A stretch of DNA of 64,000 bases from Meconema thalassinum (taxonomy: Eukaryota; Arthropoda; Insecta; Orthoptera; Tettigoniidae). The notes under the pieces are model-generated. The model was not told the origin of the DNA. It saw only the letters and a program-made list of their open reading frames with translations, and did not search any database. The DNA lies in contig OX336388.2 of NCBI GenBank assembly GCA_946902985.2, positions 1,502,096,545 to 1,502,160,544 of the forward strand, written 5' to 3'. This document shows positions 32,316-44,290 of this stretch, piece after piece. Position numbers and translations under genes: made by a program. Each line of letters begins with the position of its first letter. The stretch's first letter is position 1.

Positions 32316-32717
32316 TTTACTGAATGAACTTCAAGAGATACACCTTTTATTAGCTGATTCTTTTTATAGCAATTAGGTGTTAAACAAAACGGAATAAAGA
32401 TAAACTTATTTTTAACTGATTTCTGTTAAATTTAAACAAAACTGATTAAAGTTGAAATTCAACTTGTAAATAATCCATTCATTAAAGATCAATTTCCACA
32501 AAACTAACTAATAAAAGTTAAAAAGCGACCAAAAGTTCCCCCCAAAAATATATCAGGGGAAAATGATGTCAATATTAAGATTGAAAGAAAATGCCTATGC
32601 CTAAGCTAGAAAGACAACATTGAGGAATCGTAATTACAGTAACACGACGAGTCTTGCTGCCATCAATCACTAAAGCCAACACTCGATTTCCCGACAGCCG
32701 CAAAATTAATTGTTATT

Positions 32718-33085
32718 GTATGTATGTCTACCCCTTATTATTCCCGTTTTCCAACGGGGTCGGGGATGAGATGCAATGGAAGTCTTTGTGGCGATGGTTT
32801 TTACGGCCGGATGCCCTTCCTGACGCCAACCTCATGAGAGGAGTTAATGAGAAATGAAATGAATGATTGTGAATGAAACTGGGCAAGGATGTGGAAGGAA
32901 GCGGCCGTGGCCTGTCAGAAGGTACCGTCCCAGCATTTGCCTGGTGTTGAAAATGGGAAACCACGGAAAACCATTTCAAGGACGGCCGACGGTGGGGCTC
33001 GAACCCACGCGTCTACCGAGTCAGCAGAGAGGTTGGCCCCATGACCTAATGCTGCGCTTTAGCCAGCGTAGCCACTACTGTCGGT
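32718..33085 (-). mobile_element. tRNA-derived SINE with 18-bp target duplication
   Basis: Minus-strand SINE of 368 bp with a tRNA-like head at about 32995-33085 and the GTGGTTTCCCATTTTC body segment. Flanked by perfect copies of GCAAAATTAATTGTTATT (32700-32717 and 33086-33103). The frames on both strands here are SINE-derived. Confidence 0.9.
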
Positions 33086-33110
33086 GCAAAATTAATTGTT
33101 ATTATTTAAC

Positions 33111-33711
33111 GTTAAAACAGACCGTGAAATGATAGTCGAAACTTCCGTCGTGTTCAAGATTTATTTGTTTTTAAAGTAACGAATACATTAAAAGTAATCC
33201 ATATTTTGAATCGGTATCCCAAGTCTGACACACAAGTACACACAAGTACACGGGGCTGATGACTACCTCGTGGTGTAGTGGATAACATCCTTGGCTGTCA
33301 CCGTTGAGGTCTGGTTTTGATCTGAAGACTGGAATGGGGTGCACTAAGAGTCGTGTGACAGAACTGAGAAGAGGTGGGTTTGAGTCCCGCCTCAGTCATC
33401 CGAGAAGTGGTTTTCCATGGTTTCCCACTTCTAATCCAGGCAAATATCCGAATGATTCGTAACATAAAGGTTCGGCCGCCTCCTTCTCAATTTTTGCCTT
33501 GAACAAATACACACACCGCAATGAAATACGCCATCAGACAAATACTAAAGACACTCAAAATACACGGGACTGAAATGATCACATGTCCAAGTCCCTAAGT
33601 GGAACAAAGGCAACAATGTAGTGGGCAGCCAGGCTCAAGGACTGTAACTGATGTGGCTGAGAGAATAAACACGACGGAAGTTTCGACTATCATTTCACGG
33701 TCTGTCTTAAC
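33111..33711. mobile_element. Inverted-repeat element with SINE inside
   Basis: A perfect 37-bp inverted repeat occupies 33118-33154 and 33668-33704; with one mismatch it extends to about 44 bp. Arm 1 begins CAGACCGTGAAATGATAGTC. The spacer of 513 bp contains a SINE at 33263-33560, so the original element may have been about 290 bp. No flanking duplication is obvious, so it could be a MITE or a local inverted duplication. Confidence 0.6.
33263..33560 (+). mobile_element. tRNA-derived SINE
   Basis: Plus strand, head TACCTCGTGGTGTAGTGGAT (A box) at 33264. A second B-box-like GGTTTGAGTCCCGCC follows, then the GTGGTTTTCCATGGTTTCCC body. Flanks TACACGGGGCTGATGA and TACACGGGACTGAAATGA form an imperfect target duplication. 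Confidence 0.75.
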
Positions 33712-33852
33712 TATGAAGTATAGTGTTAACCTTCACTTCCCTGGAGTCACAGGAGCGTGCCCGTCTTTTGTTCCTCATTGCTGGAGTCATTGTGTGGACT
33801 GAAGCAAGTGGTACTGCTTTCAGTAAATCTATAGTATGAATAAACACCATAA

Positions 33853-34134
33853 TCCTCCAGGGGCTCACATCTAGTGGGACGTGGGTTGGCGACCACGGGA
33901 CCCCAGCTGAGTCCGGCATTGCTTCCACTTACTTGTGCCGGGCTCATCTCCGTCTTCTTTCCTGTCGACCTCCCTTGGTCAACTCTTGTTCTCTTCCGAC
34001 CCCGACGGTATTAGGGTATCCGAGTCCTAGGGAGTCTTTCACTTTCCCGCCTTAATTGGCCATTGTCTCATCTTTCCTAATCCCTCCTTCTTCGAGGGGT
34101 CAGACCTCTTGTTTTCTTTTCATTATATTTCCTA
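33853..34134 (+). mobile_element. Small retroelement, 5' part (second half at 46386-46493)
   Basis: Nearly identical to 2573-2850 of the complete copy. It is preceded by ATAAACACCATAA at 33840-33852, whose exact duplicate lies at 46494-46506 after the matching 3' tail. Interrupted at 34134 by a minus-strand Helitron. Confidence 0.85.
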
Positions 34135-35701
34135 CTAGCAGAAGTACCCATTCTTCGAACGGTCTTCGGTATTAATAACCAGATGTTATCAATTGAGCTA
34201 CTGTTGCAATGTTTAGGGGATTGGAACCTGTTTGTTGGCAAAGAAAAATGATTAGTTAAAATGTGCTCTCAAACTAAATTTACCTAACGTGTTCTTCCTG
34301 GCGTGAAAATAAAATTGAAAACCTCGTAGACGAATCGCAATACACGTCACATACGAACTGACCCTAACCGTTGTGTCAAGTGCCCAACTACAGGAAGACC
34401 CCTTTTATAACTTATAAAGGCTTGTGGTGCATGAAAATTCAGTTTTCTTTAGCCTCCAATGGCCCAAATTCCTAAAATCAGCAAAAAACAGTCTACTATT
34501 TCAAATCAGGAATTTTTGAAAATAATGTTGCTGTTTGGAGATATAATAGACCTTCTGTACGACATATCGCACGTGTATGTCGTGTGAAAAAATAATTTTA
34601 ATCCTTGAACCCCTTAAGCGCATTGATGAATTTTACAGTTTTAGTTGGTTCCGTGATAACCTTATAGCCATTTGCAACCTTTCACAGAAATGTAATAAAT
34701 GGAGTGGCATTACTTATTCCAGAAATAGATGGAAAGTTGAATGCCACCTCTTGAGATACTGTTGTCATGGTTAGTCGCTTGCATCCCTTCTTTAGTTTAT
34801 TAAATGAACTTAGTTTTCTGGGAATATCTAAGAAACTGTTGGGTTTAGAGCCTTAAAATATAGTTTTCGGGGACCCTTTACGGCTCTTGAGGGGCCCCGA
34901 GTTTTGTTTCTGACACCAAGGGTTTGAAAATGAGTTTGTATCGTCGTTGTACGCCATAATAATGATAATAATTAAAATAATAGTAATAATAATAATATAA
35001 CACATAGGGATAGGGATATAATAGACCTTCCGTACCATACCCGCACGTGTAAATCGCGTTAAAAAATTCTAGAGTACCCCTTGACCCCTTAAGCGCATTA
35101 TATGTATTGATGAATATTTCAGCTTAATTTGGATCCGTTATAACCTTATTGTCGTCTGCAAACCTTCACAGTAATATAATAAATGGAATTGCATTGCGCC
35201 TTACAGAAATAGATGGACCTCTGAGATTCTGCTGCCATTGTTACCGGCATGCATTCCTTAATTAATTTATTAAGTGAAATTAGTTTTTTGGGAATATCTC
35301 GAAAAAAGTTGGTTTTAGGGCCTTAAAATGTGGTTTTCGTGGTTCTTTTAGGGCCCCCGAGTTTCATTTCTCACATTGAGGGGCTGAAAATGGGCTTTGT
35401 CTCACCCTTCTACGCTTATTTCAGCATGTATTTTAAGGGGGCAGGCCCCCTGTTATGAGAGTTACGGAGAAGAGTTACATCAATGATTAGTGTCGTGCCT
35501 CTGATGGATATCTGCTTCATATTTTACGTTAATCCACCCAGCTGTTCTCGAGTTATAATGACAAAAAATTGTCCACAGACAAACAGACAGACAGACAGAC
35601 AAAAAATATTTTTGCGTGCATCCGTCACAAAACAGTCTGAAACGGGCAAATATGTCACATTTCCGTGGAAATGCAGAAAAAAACAGACAAACATTCATTT
35701 T
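34135..35701 (-). mobile_element. Helitron D2 (paralogue of D1 without LINE insertions)
   Basis: Minus-strand 3' end CTAG at 34135-34138 next to A34134, with the same 3' hairpin as D1 (one G-U change). The body aligns, reversed, with D1 and keeps intact the sites where D1 carries its two LINEs. At the other end the last bases of its 5' terminus are cut off by the family A element at 35702. No ORF. Confidence 0.8.
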
Positions 35702-35802
35702 TAGCCTACTTTCGATTTTTGCAAAAAATGAAAGTAGACTTATGAGATCAACACAGGGCGAAAAAAGTGTGTCTGTCTGTGTGTGTGTATGTGTGTGTGT
35801 GA

Positions 35803-35841
<39 letters not shown>

Positions 35842-36564
35842 TGTGTGAGTCTGTGTGTGTGTGTGTGTCTGTGTGTGTGTGAGTGTGTGTACTCTGAATG
35901 TCTGTCCCCCCCTATCAATTCGAACACGGTGAATGCGAATTGAACGAAATTTGGTACAAAGGTAGCACTAGCAAAGGACACCTCAGTGTCATGTTTTATA
36001 TCGCCGCCATCTTTACTAAAACTGAATGGCGGCCACTCAAACGTTCAAAACGTAAAATCAAATAACGACTAACCAAATCATCCGATCTCTACCAAATTTG
36101 GTAACAACATACCTTCGTATAGGATGCGTCTTGTGACCAAACTACATGGTCGTCCGCCATACCATTTCAGGATGGCGGCCGTGCGAATTATGCAAACTTT
36201 ATAATCCATATCATGGGACCCACCAGTTCCGATTATCGAGCCGAGAATCGTTTTAACTGTTCTAAAGGAAGAGGCACGTTCGAAATTAAAAGTTTATTTT
36301 GTAATACTTTAGTGCAGACGTGATTTTAAAAAGCTGAGCTGATTCAGTAATAAGACAAGATGGCAGCGGATATCTTGTGCCTGACTTATATTTCACTAAT
36401 TTGAGTATTGCATGCAATATAGCGTACTGATACAAAATAAATAAACTTTGTATGAAATGCTTTATATATAAATAATATACTCCAGTGATGAAATCGTTTA
36501 GTATAAATCATTATTTGCTAACAAGTTCTATGTAAGTCATTTTATGTAGTACGATATTCGTTGA

Positions 36565-36640
36565 CACAATTAGCTCAGTGGTAGAGCGTTAGCCTATCGC
36601 TCAAATGCCTATGGTTCAAACCCGATCAGAGCTAGTTTTT
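36565..36640 (+). other. tRNA-like module with A and B boxes
   Basis: The A box TAGCTCAGTGG at 36571-36581 and the B box GGTTCAAACCC at 36613-36623 are 42 bases apart start to start, close to normal tRNA spacing. A partial anticodon stem can be drawn. The acceptor ends do not pair and no CCA-proximal stem exists, so a working tRNA is unlikely. A pol III promoter relic is more plausible. The counterpart at 1095-1165 lies at the same place in another family A copy. Confidence 0.6.
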
Positions 36641-37313
36641 TTGCTTGAAATGTTATATGTTTATTGTTTTGTAATGACTCAGATGTTTTAAAATTAAGCG
36701 TTATATTGTGCAAATTATGGTGTAAAATATATATTTAATTAAAACATAATTCGCCAGCAGATTTACTCGAGATATCTAGCTGCCAAAAAGGTAACTGCAC
36801 GCCTACTTATTAACTTCCAGATTTTATTGAAAAGTTTCTTCTTCTGGCCGCTAGAATGCACTCGCTCTGTTAGGATTATATTGTTCGATATTTCACCACT
36901 AGATGTCACGACTGGTCTACGTGGGGCTCCATTGATTACTATACCATTGGCATTCTATGCGCATCGAATTTGAAGAATGACAAGATGATCCTACGATACA
37001 TTTTTACTTTTTATTTTAAAGGGTTTGTAACAGCCTATTGTGCGTTATTTGAAAATGTTAATTGAAGTAAAGAACAAAACGATTTCACATAGTATCTGAA
37101 CTCTACCGTTGGTGCTAGTTCAGGATATTAATTAATACTTTTATTTCAGCCAAATAGCAATCGAAAATATCCACATAGTTGGTATACACACGTCTCTGTA
37201 GGGTCATGGAAAGATTTGTTAATTCAATTAGGGTTGTGAAAGTCATACGCAGCCAGACGTGTAAAGACATGCCTCAACTCAAAGTTGGATGTTGCCCGCG
37301 TCAGGCCGATTAT

Positions 37314-37314
<1 letters not shown>

Positions 37315-37373
<59 letters not shown>

Positions 37374-37591
37374 TTATTGGTTTTACATCCCTTTTAACTA
37401 CTGTTGCTTTTAGAGACGCCGGGGTGCCAGAATCTTTTCCCGAAGGGGATCTTTAACGTGCCAGTAAATCTACTAACACGGCTCCCTCGCATTTGTGGAC
37501 CCTCAAATGCCAGCTGACTGCGCCAGGATACGAACCTGAAACATACGGTCCAGCAAGCGAGAACGTTACCGCTGAGCCACGCCGCCAGTCC
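37315..37591 (-). mobile_element. tRNA-derived SINE with (TAA)n tail
   Basis: Minus strand. The tRNA head is at about 37520-37591, the body has GATCTTTAACGTGCCAG on the plus strand, and the tail is the TAA repeat at 37316-37373. Flanks GGCCGATTATG (37304-37314) and GGTCGATTATG (37592-37602) are a target duplication with one mismatch. Confidence 0.85.
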
Positions 37592-37639
37592 GGTCGATTA
37601 TGTCTCCAGATCCATAACATTCTTTAGATACTTCTTATC

Positions 37640-37665
37640 TTTCTTTCTTTCTTTCTTTCTTTCTT
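37640..37665. repeat. (CTTT)n microsatellite
   Basis: Seven to eight TTCT/CTTT tetranucleotides in a row. Confidence 0.85.
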
Positions 37666-37837
37666 CAATGATGGTAGCAGTTTTTATCTAGGTTGTGGCG
37701 TTTGGTAGAGGTAAATCGTTTCTAAGGTCTTCAACAAAGAATAGTTCTATTATACTCTTTGATAATAACAACGAGTTATAACTATACTCATACATTTAGG
37801 AGAAAGTAGGCTATATGTTCTTTACTGAACATCTTGT

Positions 37838-38562
37838 TATATAATAGAGAAGGGATGTAATAGACCTTCCGTACCATACCCGCACGTGTAAATCGCGTGA
37901 ATTTTTTTTAGAGTACCCCTTGACCCATTAAGCGCATTGTACAGTATGTATTGATGAATATTTCAGCTTAATTTGGATCCGTTATAACCTCATAGCCGTT
38001 TGCAAACCTTCACAGTATTGTAATAAATGGAATTGCATTGCGTCTTACAGAAATAGATGGACCTCTGAGATTCAGTTGCCAAGGTTACCGGCATGCATTC
38101 TTTCATTAATTTATTAAGTGAAATTAGTTTTCTGGGAATATCTCAAAAACTGTTGGTTTTAGGGCCTTAAAATGTGGTTTTCGGGGGCCCTTGCCCCCCC
38201 CCGAGTTTCGTTTCTCATATTAAGGGGCTGAAAATGAGCTTTGTTTCGCCCTTCTACGCCTATTTCAGCATGTAATTTAAGGATATAAGGCACCTTTTAT
38301 GATAGGTACGGAGAAGAGTTACATCAATGATTAGTGCCGTGCCTCTGAAGGATATCTGTATCAAGTTTTACGTTGATCCACTCAGCCGTTCTCGAGTTAT
38401 AAGGACACAAAAAATTGTCCACAGACAAACAAATAGACAGACAAAAAAATATTTTTGCGCGCATCCATCTAAAATCAGTCTGATACGCGCAAATATCGCA
38501 AATTTCCGTGAAATTCAGAAAAAACAGACAAATTTTCATTTTTATAATTATATAGAGAGATT
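37838..38562 (-). mobile_element. Helitron D fragment (D3)
   Basis: Minus-strand D-type sequence that starts at the end of the family A element with TATATAATAGAGAAG and ends at the reversed D 5' terminus (TATAGAGAGAT). 3' truncated relative to D1. Confidence 0.7.
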
Positions 38563-38753
38563 CTACGCTTATTTCAGCATGTATTTTAAGGGGGTAGGCC
38601 CCCTGTTATGAGAGGTACGGCGAAGAGTTACATCAATGATTAGTGTCGTGCCTCTGATGGATATCTGTATCAAATTTTACGTTAATCCACCCAGTCGTTC
38701 TCGAGTTATAAGGACACTAAATATTGTCCACAGACAAACAAACAAACAAACAA

Positions 38754-38790
<37 letters not shown>

Positions 38791-38880
38791 AAATATTTTT
38801 GCGTGCATCCGTCACAAAACAGTCTGAAACGGGCAAATATGTCACATTTCCGTGGAAATGCAGAAAAAACAGACAAACAT
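38563..38880 (-). mobile_element. Helitron D fragment (D4)
   Basis: Another partial D copy beginning TTCTACGCTTATTTCAGCATG, with an AAAC/AGAC microsatellite at 38740-38790. It is cut at 38880 by a family B element. Confidence 0.7.
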
Positions 38881-40346
38881 TGTGTGTGTGCGTGTGTGTG
38901 TGATTCGTGTGTGTGTCCCCCCCTAATAAAATCTAAACGGCAGGAGCGATTTCAATGAAACTCGGAAAGTTCATAGCAGTATTCCCGGCGACCTCGACCG
39001 TGCCCTTCAAATTTCGTTACGACTCACCAATCCAACATGGCGGCTTTGCGAAATATTTCACCAGCATTCAATATCTCCGAAACTATTATCGATATTACCC
39101 TGACATTTTGTAATGTGATAGAGGGAACTACTATAAGTTCACTTATGTGACCTTTGAAAACCTGGTATCTACAAAACCAACATGGCGGCCAAGCGAATTT
39201 GCGACTTTTAAATAGACGTTTCTCGCGATTTGACCAACCAAACGCAATGAAACTTGGTACAGTATATGTTTATATACATTGTAATGCACCGACATCTAAC
39301 TTCGTTCAATTGATCACATAATCACAAGATGGCGGATGTGCGAAATACTTCACCGGCATTCTATATCTCTGAAACTATTAGCGGTATCTCCCTAAAATTT
39401 TGTACGGAGATAAAGGGCACTACTGGAAGTCCATCTATAAGACGTTCAAAAACCGGTTAACTACAAAACGAACATGGCTGCCAAGCGAATTTGAAAATTT
39501 TAAATAGACCTTTCTCGCGATTTAATATTCCAAGCGCACTGAAACCAGGCACAGGAAATAATTATACACATTGTAATGCACTGGTATCTAATTTAGTTCA
39601 ATTGTTTACATAACCTCAAGATGGCGGCAGTGCGAATTTTAAAATTAAGTTTCTATTTCTTGTGATGTAGTCATGCGATCGAAGTGAAAGTTTGAATAAT
39701 GAACCTACACAATAATTTTCCTTTAATGGTACATGACTCTATGGCCTATACATTTAACAATCCAACATGGCGACCATCCGAAATATTTAGACGATACTGA
39801 ATATCTACGAATCTATTTTAGCACTCAAACTGCATTTTTTAATGTTCATAGGGGCTGTCAACTTAAGTTCACCTACAGGACTTTAAATAACCTGGTGATC
39901 ACAAATCCAACATGGCGGTGACGCGAATTATAAATATTCACATGGACGTTTCTCGCAATTTAACCATCCGCGTGCAGTGAAACTTGGTACAGTAAATCCT
40001 TAGACGAATGTTAATCCACTGGCATCTAATTTATTTCAATTGTTTCCATAACCTCAATATGGCAGCTGTGCAAAATTTTAAAATCTCCTTGTTTTTTCTT
40101 GTGTCCTAATTATGCGATTGAAGTTTGAATACTACACGTTCACAATAATCTGCATGTAACAGTACATAACTCTAGGACTTACATATATAAAATCCAACAT
40201 GGCGACCATCCGAAATATTTAGTCGGTTCTCAATATCTACGAATCTATTACAGCAATCAAACAGAAATTGTGTATGTTGATAGTGGCAATTAACATAAGT
40301 AGGATATATGAAAATAGGCTGTATAGTTCTTCACGGAACTACTTGT
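38881..40346 (+). mobile_element. Family B element, 5' end incomplete
   Basis: Lacks the TAGCCTAC hairpin start and begins in a GT-rich tract. The body repeats AACATGGCGGCCAAGCG-type units. It ends AATAGGCTGTATAG, stem-loop GTTCTTCACGGAAC, ACTTGTT. No ORF. Confidence 0.6.
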
Positions 40347-41062
40347 TATATAATAGGGAAGGGATATAATAGACCTTCCGTACCACACCCGCACGTGTAA
40401 ATCGCGTGAAAAAATTCTAGAGTACCCCTTGACCCCTTAAGCGCATTGTATTTATTGATGAATATTTCAGCTTAATTTGGATCCGTTATAACCTTATAGC
40501 CGTTTGCAAACCTTCATAGTAATGTAATAAATGGAATTGCATTGCGTCTTACAGAAATAGATGGACCTCTGAGATTCAGTTGCCATGGTTACTGGCATGC
40601 ATTATTTCATTAATTTATTAAGTGAAATTAGTTTTCTGGGAATATCTGAAAAACTGTTGGTTTTAGGGTCTTAAAATGTGGTTTTCCGAGTTTCGTTTCT
40701 CACATTGAGGGGCTGAAAATGAGCTTTGTTTCACCCTTCTACGCCTATTTCAGCATGTATTTTAAGGGGGTAGGGTCCCTTTTATGAGAGGTACGGAGAA
40801 GAGTTACATCAAAGATTGGTGTCGTGCCTCTGAAGGATATCTGTATCTAATTTTACGTTGATCCACTCAGCCGTTCTCGAGTTATAAGGACACAAAAAAT
40901 TGTCCACAGACAGACAGACAAACAAACAAACAGACAGACAGACAAAAAAATTATTTTTGCGCGCATCCATCATAAAACAGTCTGAAACGCGCAAATATCG
41001 AAAATTTCCGTTGAAATTCAGAAAAAACAGACAAACTTTCATTTTTATATATAGAGAGATGC
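40347..41062 (-). mobile_element. Helitron D fragment (D5)
   Basis: Minus-strand D copy starting TATATAATAGGGAAGGG right at the family B 3' end and finishing with the reversed D 5' end (TATATATAGAGAGAT). Confidence 0.7.
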
Positions 41063-41129
41063 TCTTTAAGATTCCCGCACTGTTTTTGTTAATTGGACCC
41101 CCGTGTATCTAAATTCTATTTAGCGATTT

Positions 41130-42535
41130 TTAGCCTACTTTTCACATTTTGCAAAAATGAGGAAAAAGTAGACTTATGAGATCGGGCAAATGTGTGTCTG
41201 TCTGTCTGTCCTTCTGTCTGTCTGTCTGGCTGTGTGTGTGTGTCCCCCTATCAACTCCTAAACGGCTGCAGCAATCGAAACAAAATTTGGTAGGAGTAAA
41301 GATCTATACCGGAATATCTCACGGCCATATTTGAAAATGATGTCAGTGCTACCAACTGCTAAAAAATCGCAATTGAAATTTGAGCTCCATGTTGGATATC
41401 TTGGAAAGTATGAATGGGAGCTATTTCAAAATTGGCACACGTACAGATCATAATATTTCAGTTTAATTTCCAGGAGGCTAAACATGGCAGTGTTGCCAAA
41501 ATGAATATAAGCCTGATGATAGGTCCAATTTTTAAATGCATATAACTTCTATACTATCAATTGGAATTCAACCAAATTTCGTATGTTGTATGTGTACATA
41601 ACCAGATATGACTGAGCGTATTCTTCAGACCTACCAGGGCTGCCAACTGTTAATAAATGCTCCTAATTTATTTTATCCAAATACCAATATATCAGAAAGT
41701 ATGCAAGCCGACAGCTTTAAACTATGCACACGTATAGTACCTGACATTCTTTATTAATTTGGAGTAACTTATATACGTCAGTGCTACCAACATGATTCTA
41801 AGCCTGCTGACAGGTCCAACTTTAAATACATGTAACTTCCATAATATCATTTGGATTTCAACCAAATTTCGTATGTGCTATGTGTACCATAACAGATATG
41901 ACTATGCGTATTCTAAGGAGCAACCAGTGCTGCCAACTGATAATATGTGCTGTCCCTATTTTTGTTACCCTAATATCAATATATCTGAAAGTATGCAAGC
42001 CAATAGCACTAAACTTTGCACACGTATAGTACCTGGCATTCTAGACGAATTTGGAGTAACTAATATACGTCAGTGCTGCCAACATGATTCTAAGCCTGCT
42101 GATAGGTCCAATTTTAAAATGCATGTAACTTCTATACTAACTAATGGATTTCATTCAAAATTGGCACAACAATAGATCATATTATTTCAGATTATTTCTG
42201 ACCAATACATGCATGACATTGTTGCCAACATGATTTTACGCGCGCTGTTAGATCCAATGTTTAACTGCATGTAACGTCCATGCTATTCATTGGACTTCAA
42301 CCAAATTTTGTATTTTGTACCTTAAGAGACGGAACTAAGAATATATTCAGTCATCAGGGCTGCCAACTGTAGTGCTCTATTAGGATACATTATGCCAGGT
42401 ATACAGTATTTCGAACTAATTGGAAATTTCGATATTAGCAACTTAATTTCGTCATTATTCTAGATAGGTTCATATACTGTAGAATAATCATTGGCATGAA
42501 AAGTAGGCTGTATAGTTCTTCACGGAACTTCTTGT
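41130..42535 (+). mobile_element. Family C rolling-circle-like element, full length
   Basis: The 5' end TAGCCTACTTTTCACATTTT forms a hairpin with AATGAGGAAAAAGTAG, then TGTGTGTCTGTCTGTC. Units of about 290 bp follow (landmark TAGGTCCAA near 41523, 41812 and 42104). The 3' end is AAAAGTAGGCTGTATAG, GTTCTTCACGGAAC, CTTGTT. A second full copy is reversed at 58298-59738. No ORF beyond chance frames. Confidence 0.7.
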
Positions 42536-42539
42536 TTTT

Positions 42540-42775
42540 ATGTGTAACATCTTTCCGCTCGTTTGCTGGATAGTTTTGAGGGAGTTATTTTTAAATTGGG
42601 GACGGAAGTGAATCGGGCGGAAGTGGAACGAATGGAAGTGGATCGGACGGAAGTGAAGACGCACTGCCAGAAAAATGGGACGGAAGTGAATCGGGCGGAT
42701 GTGGATTGAACGGAAGTGGATCGGACGGAAGTGAAGACGGACTGCCAGCTGGATGTACAATTGAAAATGTGTGTA
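42540..42775. mobile_element. S-family 5' fragment with tandem GGACGGAAGTG units
   Basis: Begins TGTGTAACATCTTTCCGCTC and TTGCTGGATAGTTTT as in the S elements at 44452 and 53411, then repeats of GGACGGAAGTGAATCGGGCG about 70-80 bases apart. It abuts the family C element. The open frames on the minus strand result from these repeats. Confidence 0.6.
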
Positions 42776-43261
42776 TTGGAAACAAGGCAGTGTGTGCTCT
42801 GTAGCGCGAGAATGTTATGGCAATACAGTAGTATTTAGCTGTGCATTTAGCAGGCACTGGTTTGACGAGCACAGTGGCAAATGTTTCACCGACTTTCATT
42901 TGTCATTGAGCAGTTTATGAAGCTTCACGTTCAAGGTTGAATATCACATGGGGTAGGACAAAGACGACAAATGACATTTAAGTAAGCGGCATTATTGTCA
43001 AGCTGTGGGTGAGTAGTCAAATATTAAATGCATAACAGAATTTTGTTATATGAGTGGAATAAAATCTGTATTTTCATCATATGTGAGACTAGGTCATTTC
43101 ATGATTGTAGGAAGCCATGTTTTGATTGTTTTCGACGAACTGTATGAGAGCCTTGAGAATAATGAATGTTATAGTTACTGAGGAATGTGCTCACAGTACT
43201 TGAGAGTACTGTCGACGTTGTGTGTCACTTTGTTATTGAAAAAATGAAAATCCACAGCCTG
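42776..43261. other. No recognised feature
   Basis: No ORF, repeat or terminal structure noticed; possibly more of the S element or its flank. Confidence 0.35.
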
Positions 43262-43565
43262 CTTCCAGTCTCCAACCAGGTCAGGAATGAATGAAGCCCC
43301 CATCTAGCGGCGTGGATATGGACTGTGCCGGCTGCCGAGGCCTGACGCACTCCTCTGGGGCAATGATTAAATGAATTGCAGATGAAATGAAATGATAGTG
43401 GAGACTGCTGGAATGAAATTTTGACAGGGAAAACCGGAGTACCCGGAGAAAAACCTGTCTGCCTCCGTTTTGTCCAGCACAGATCTCACATGGAGTGACC
43501 GGGATTTGAACCACGGACCCAGCGGTGAGAGGCCAGCGTGCTGCCGCCTAAGCCACGGAGGCTTA
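43262..43565 (-). mobile_element. tRNA-derived SINE, CCTCCGTGGC-headed type
   Basis: On the minus strand the head starts GCCTCCGTGGCTTAGGCGGC, with B box GGTTCAAATCCC. The body has TTTTTCTCCGGGTACTCCGG and a GCCGCTAGATGGGGGCTTCA end. This is the SINE type behind the polyneopteran guess; that link is from memory of such genomes. Boundaries by eye, no clear duplication. Confidence 0.8.
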
Positions 43566-43575
43566 TCACTTCGTT

Positions 43576-44060
43576 TTTTTTTATTTTAGTCGTTTACCCA
43601 CCAGGTTGGTGGAACCCACGGACTCAGCGAGGGAACTCACCACTACCGCCTCTACGGGCAGTGTCCTAGAGCTGGGAACATCGAATCGGAAGGGATACAA
43701 CTGGTGAGGTGGGATCGGCACCTCGCCCAGGCGGCCTCACCTGCAAAGCGAACAGGGGCCTCATGAGGGAAGGTAAGGGATGGTGAGGATGGATAGGCAA
43801 GGAAGAGGGAAGGAGGCGTCCGTGGCCTTGAAGAAGGTACCATCCCGGCATTTGCCCGAAGACGAAGTGGGAACCCACGGAAAACCACTTCGAGGATGGC
43901 TGAGGGGGAATCGAACCCCCTCTACTCATTTGGGCCACCCGAGGCTGAGTAGACCCCGTTCCAGTCCTCGTACCACTTTTCAAATTTCGTGGCAGAGCCG
44001 GGAATCGAACCCAGGACCTCCGGGGCGGCAGCTAACCATGCTGACCTCTACGGAGGCGAC
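43576..44060 (-). mobile_element. Full-length composite tRNA SINE
   Basis: 485 bp on the minus strand. The head CCTCCGTAGAGGTCAGCATG has B box GGTTCGATTCC; a second tRNA-like B box GGTTCGATTCCCCCTC lies about 100 bases further. A CTTCCTTGCCTATCC segment and an A-rich tail follow. The perfect target duplication TCACTTCGTT is at 43566-43575 and 44061-44070. The reference copy for several fragments in this window. Confidence 0.92.
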
Positions 44061-44102
44061 TCACTTCGTTATTATGAATTATTAATGTAAAAGGAAGGAC
44101 GG

Positions 44103-44290
44103 AAGCTTGTAGCTTTGCGTGTCTGTTAATCTCACGATCGTGATCCACGGTACCTCCATTTTACGTGGAATGCGAACCACAGGACATGGCATTTCAATTC
44201 GAAAATCTCACATGTATTGATCGGGAATCAAGCCCGGTCTACCTTGGTGAGAGACTAACAGCTTGACCACTGCGCCACAAATGTGACAGT
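44103..44290 (-). mobile_element. tRNA-derived SINE
   Basis: Minus strand: A box TGGCGCAGTGG and B-box-like GGCTTGATTCCC in the head at about 44210-44287. The body runs to about 44103. Confidence 0.6.

Larger units (their letters stand above)
35702..37837 (+). mobile_element. Family A element inserted in Helitron D2
   Basis: Full 5' hairpin at 35703, long (GT)n tract at 35770-35890, degenerate family A units, a tRNA-like module at 36565-36640, an inserted SINE at 37315-37591, and the 3' end GAAAGTAGGCTATATG plus stem-loop and ATCTTGTT. Inserted in a run of T with T or TT at both junctions. Confidence 0.65.

Noticed and set aside
35616..35981. Frames rich in Val/Cys or His/Thr
   Set aside because: Translations of the (GT)n tract in a family A element.
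36565..36640. Functional tRNA gene
   Set aside because: A and B boxes are good, but acceptor stem pairing is absent and the sequence is embedded in a repeated element.
42488..42899. Overlapping frames with repeated IHFRPIHFR- or DPLPF-like phrases
   Set aside because: They translate tandem GGACGGAAGTG units of an S element; different frames are equally open.
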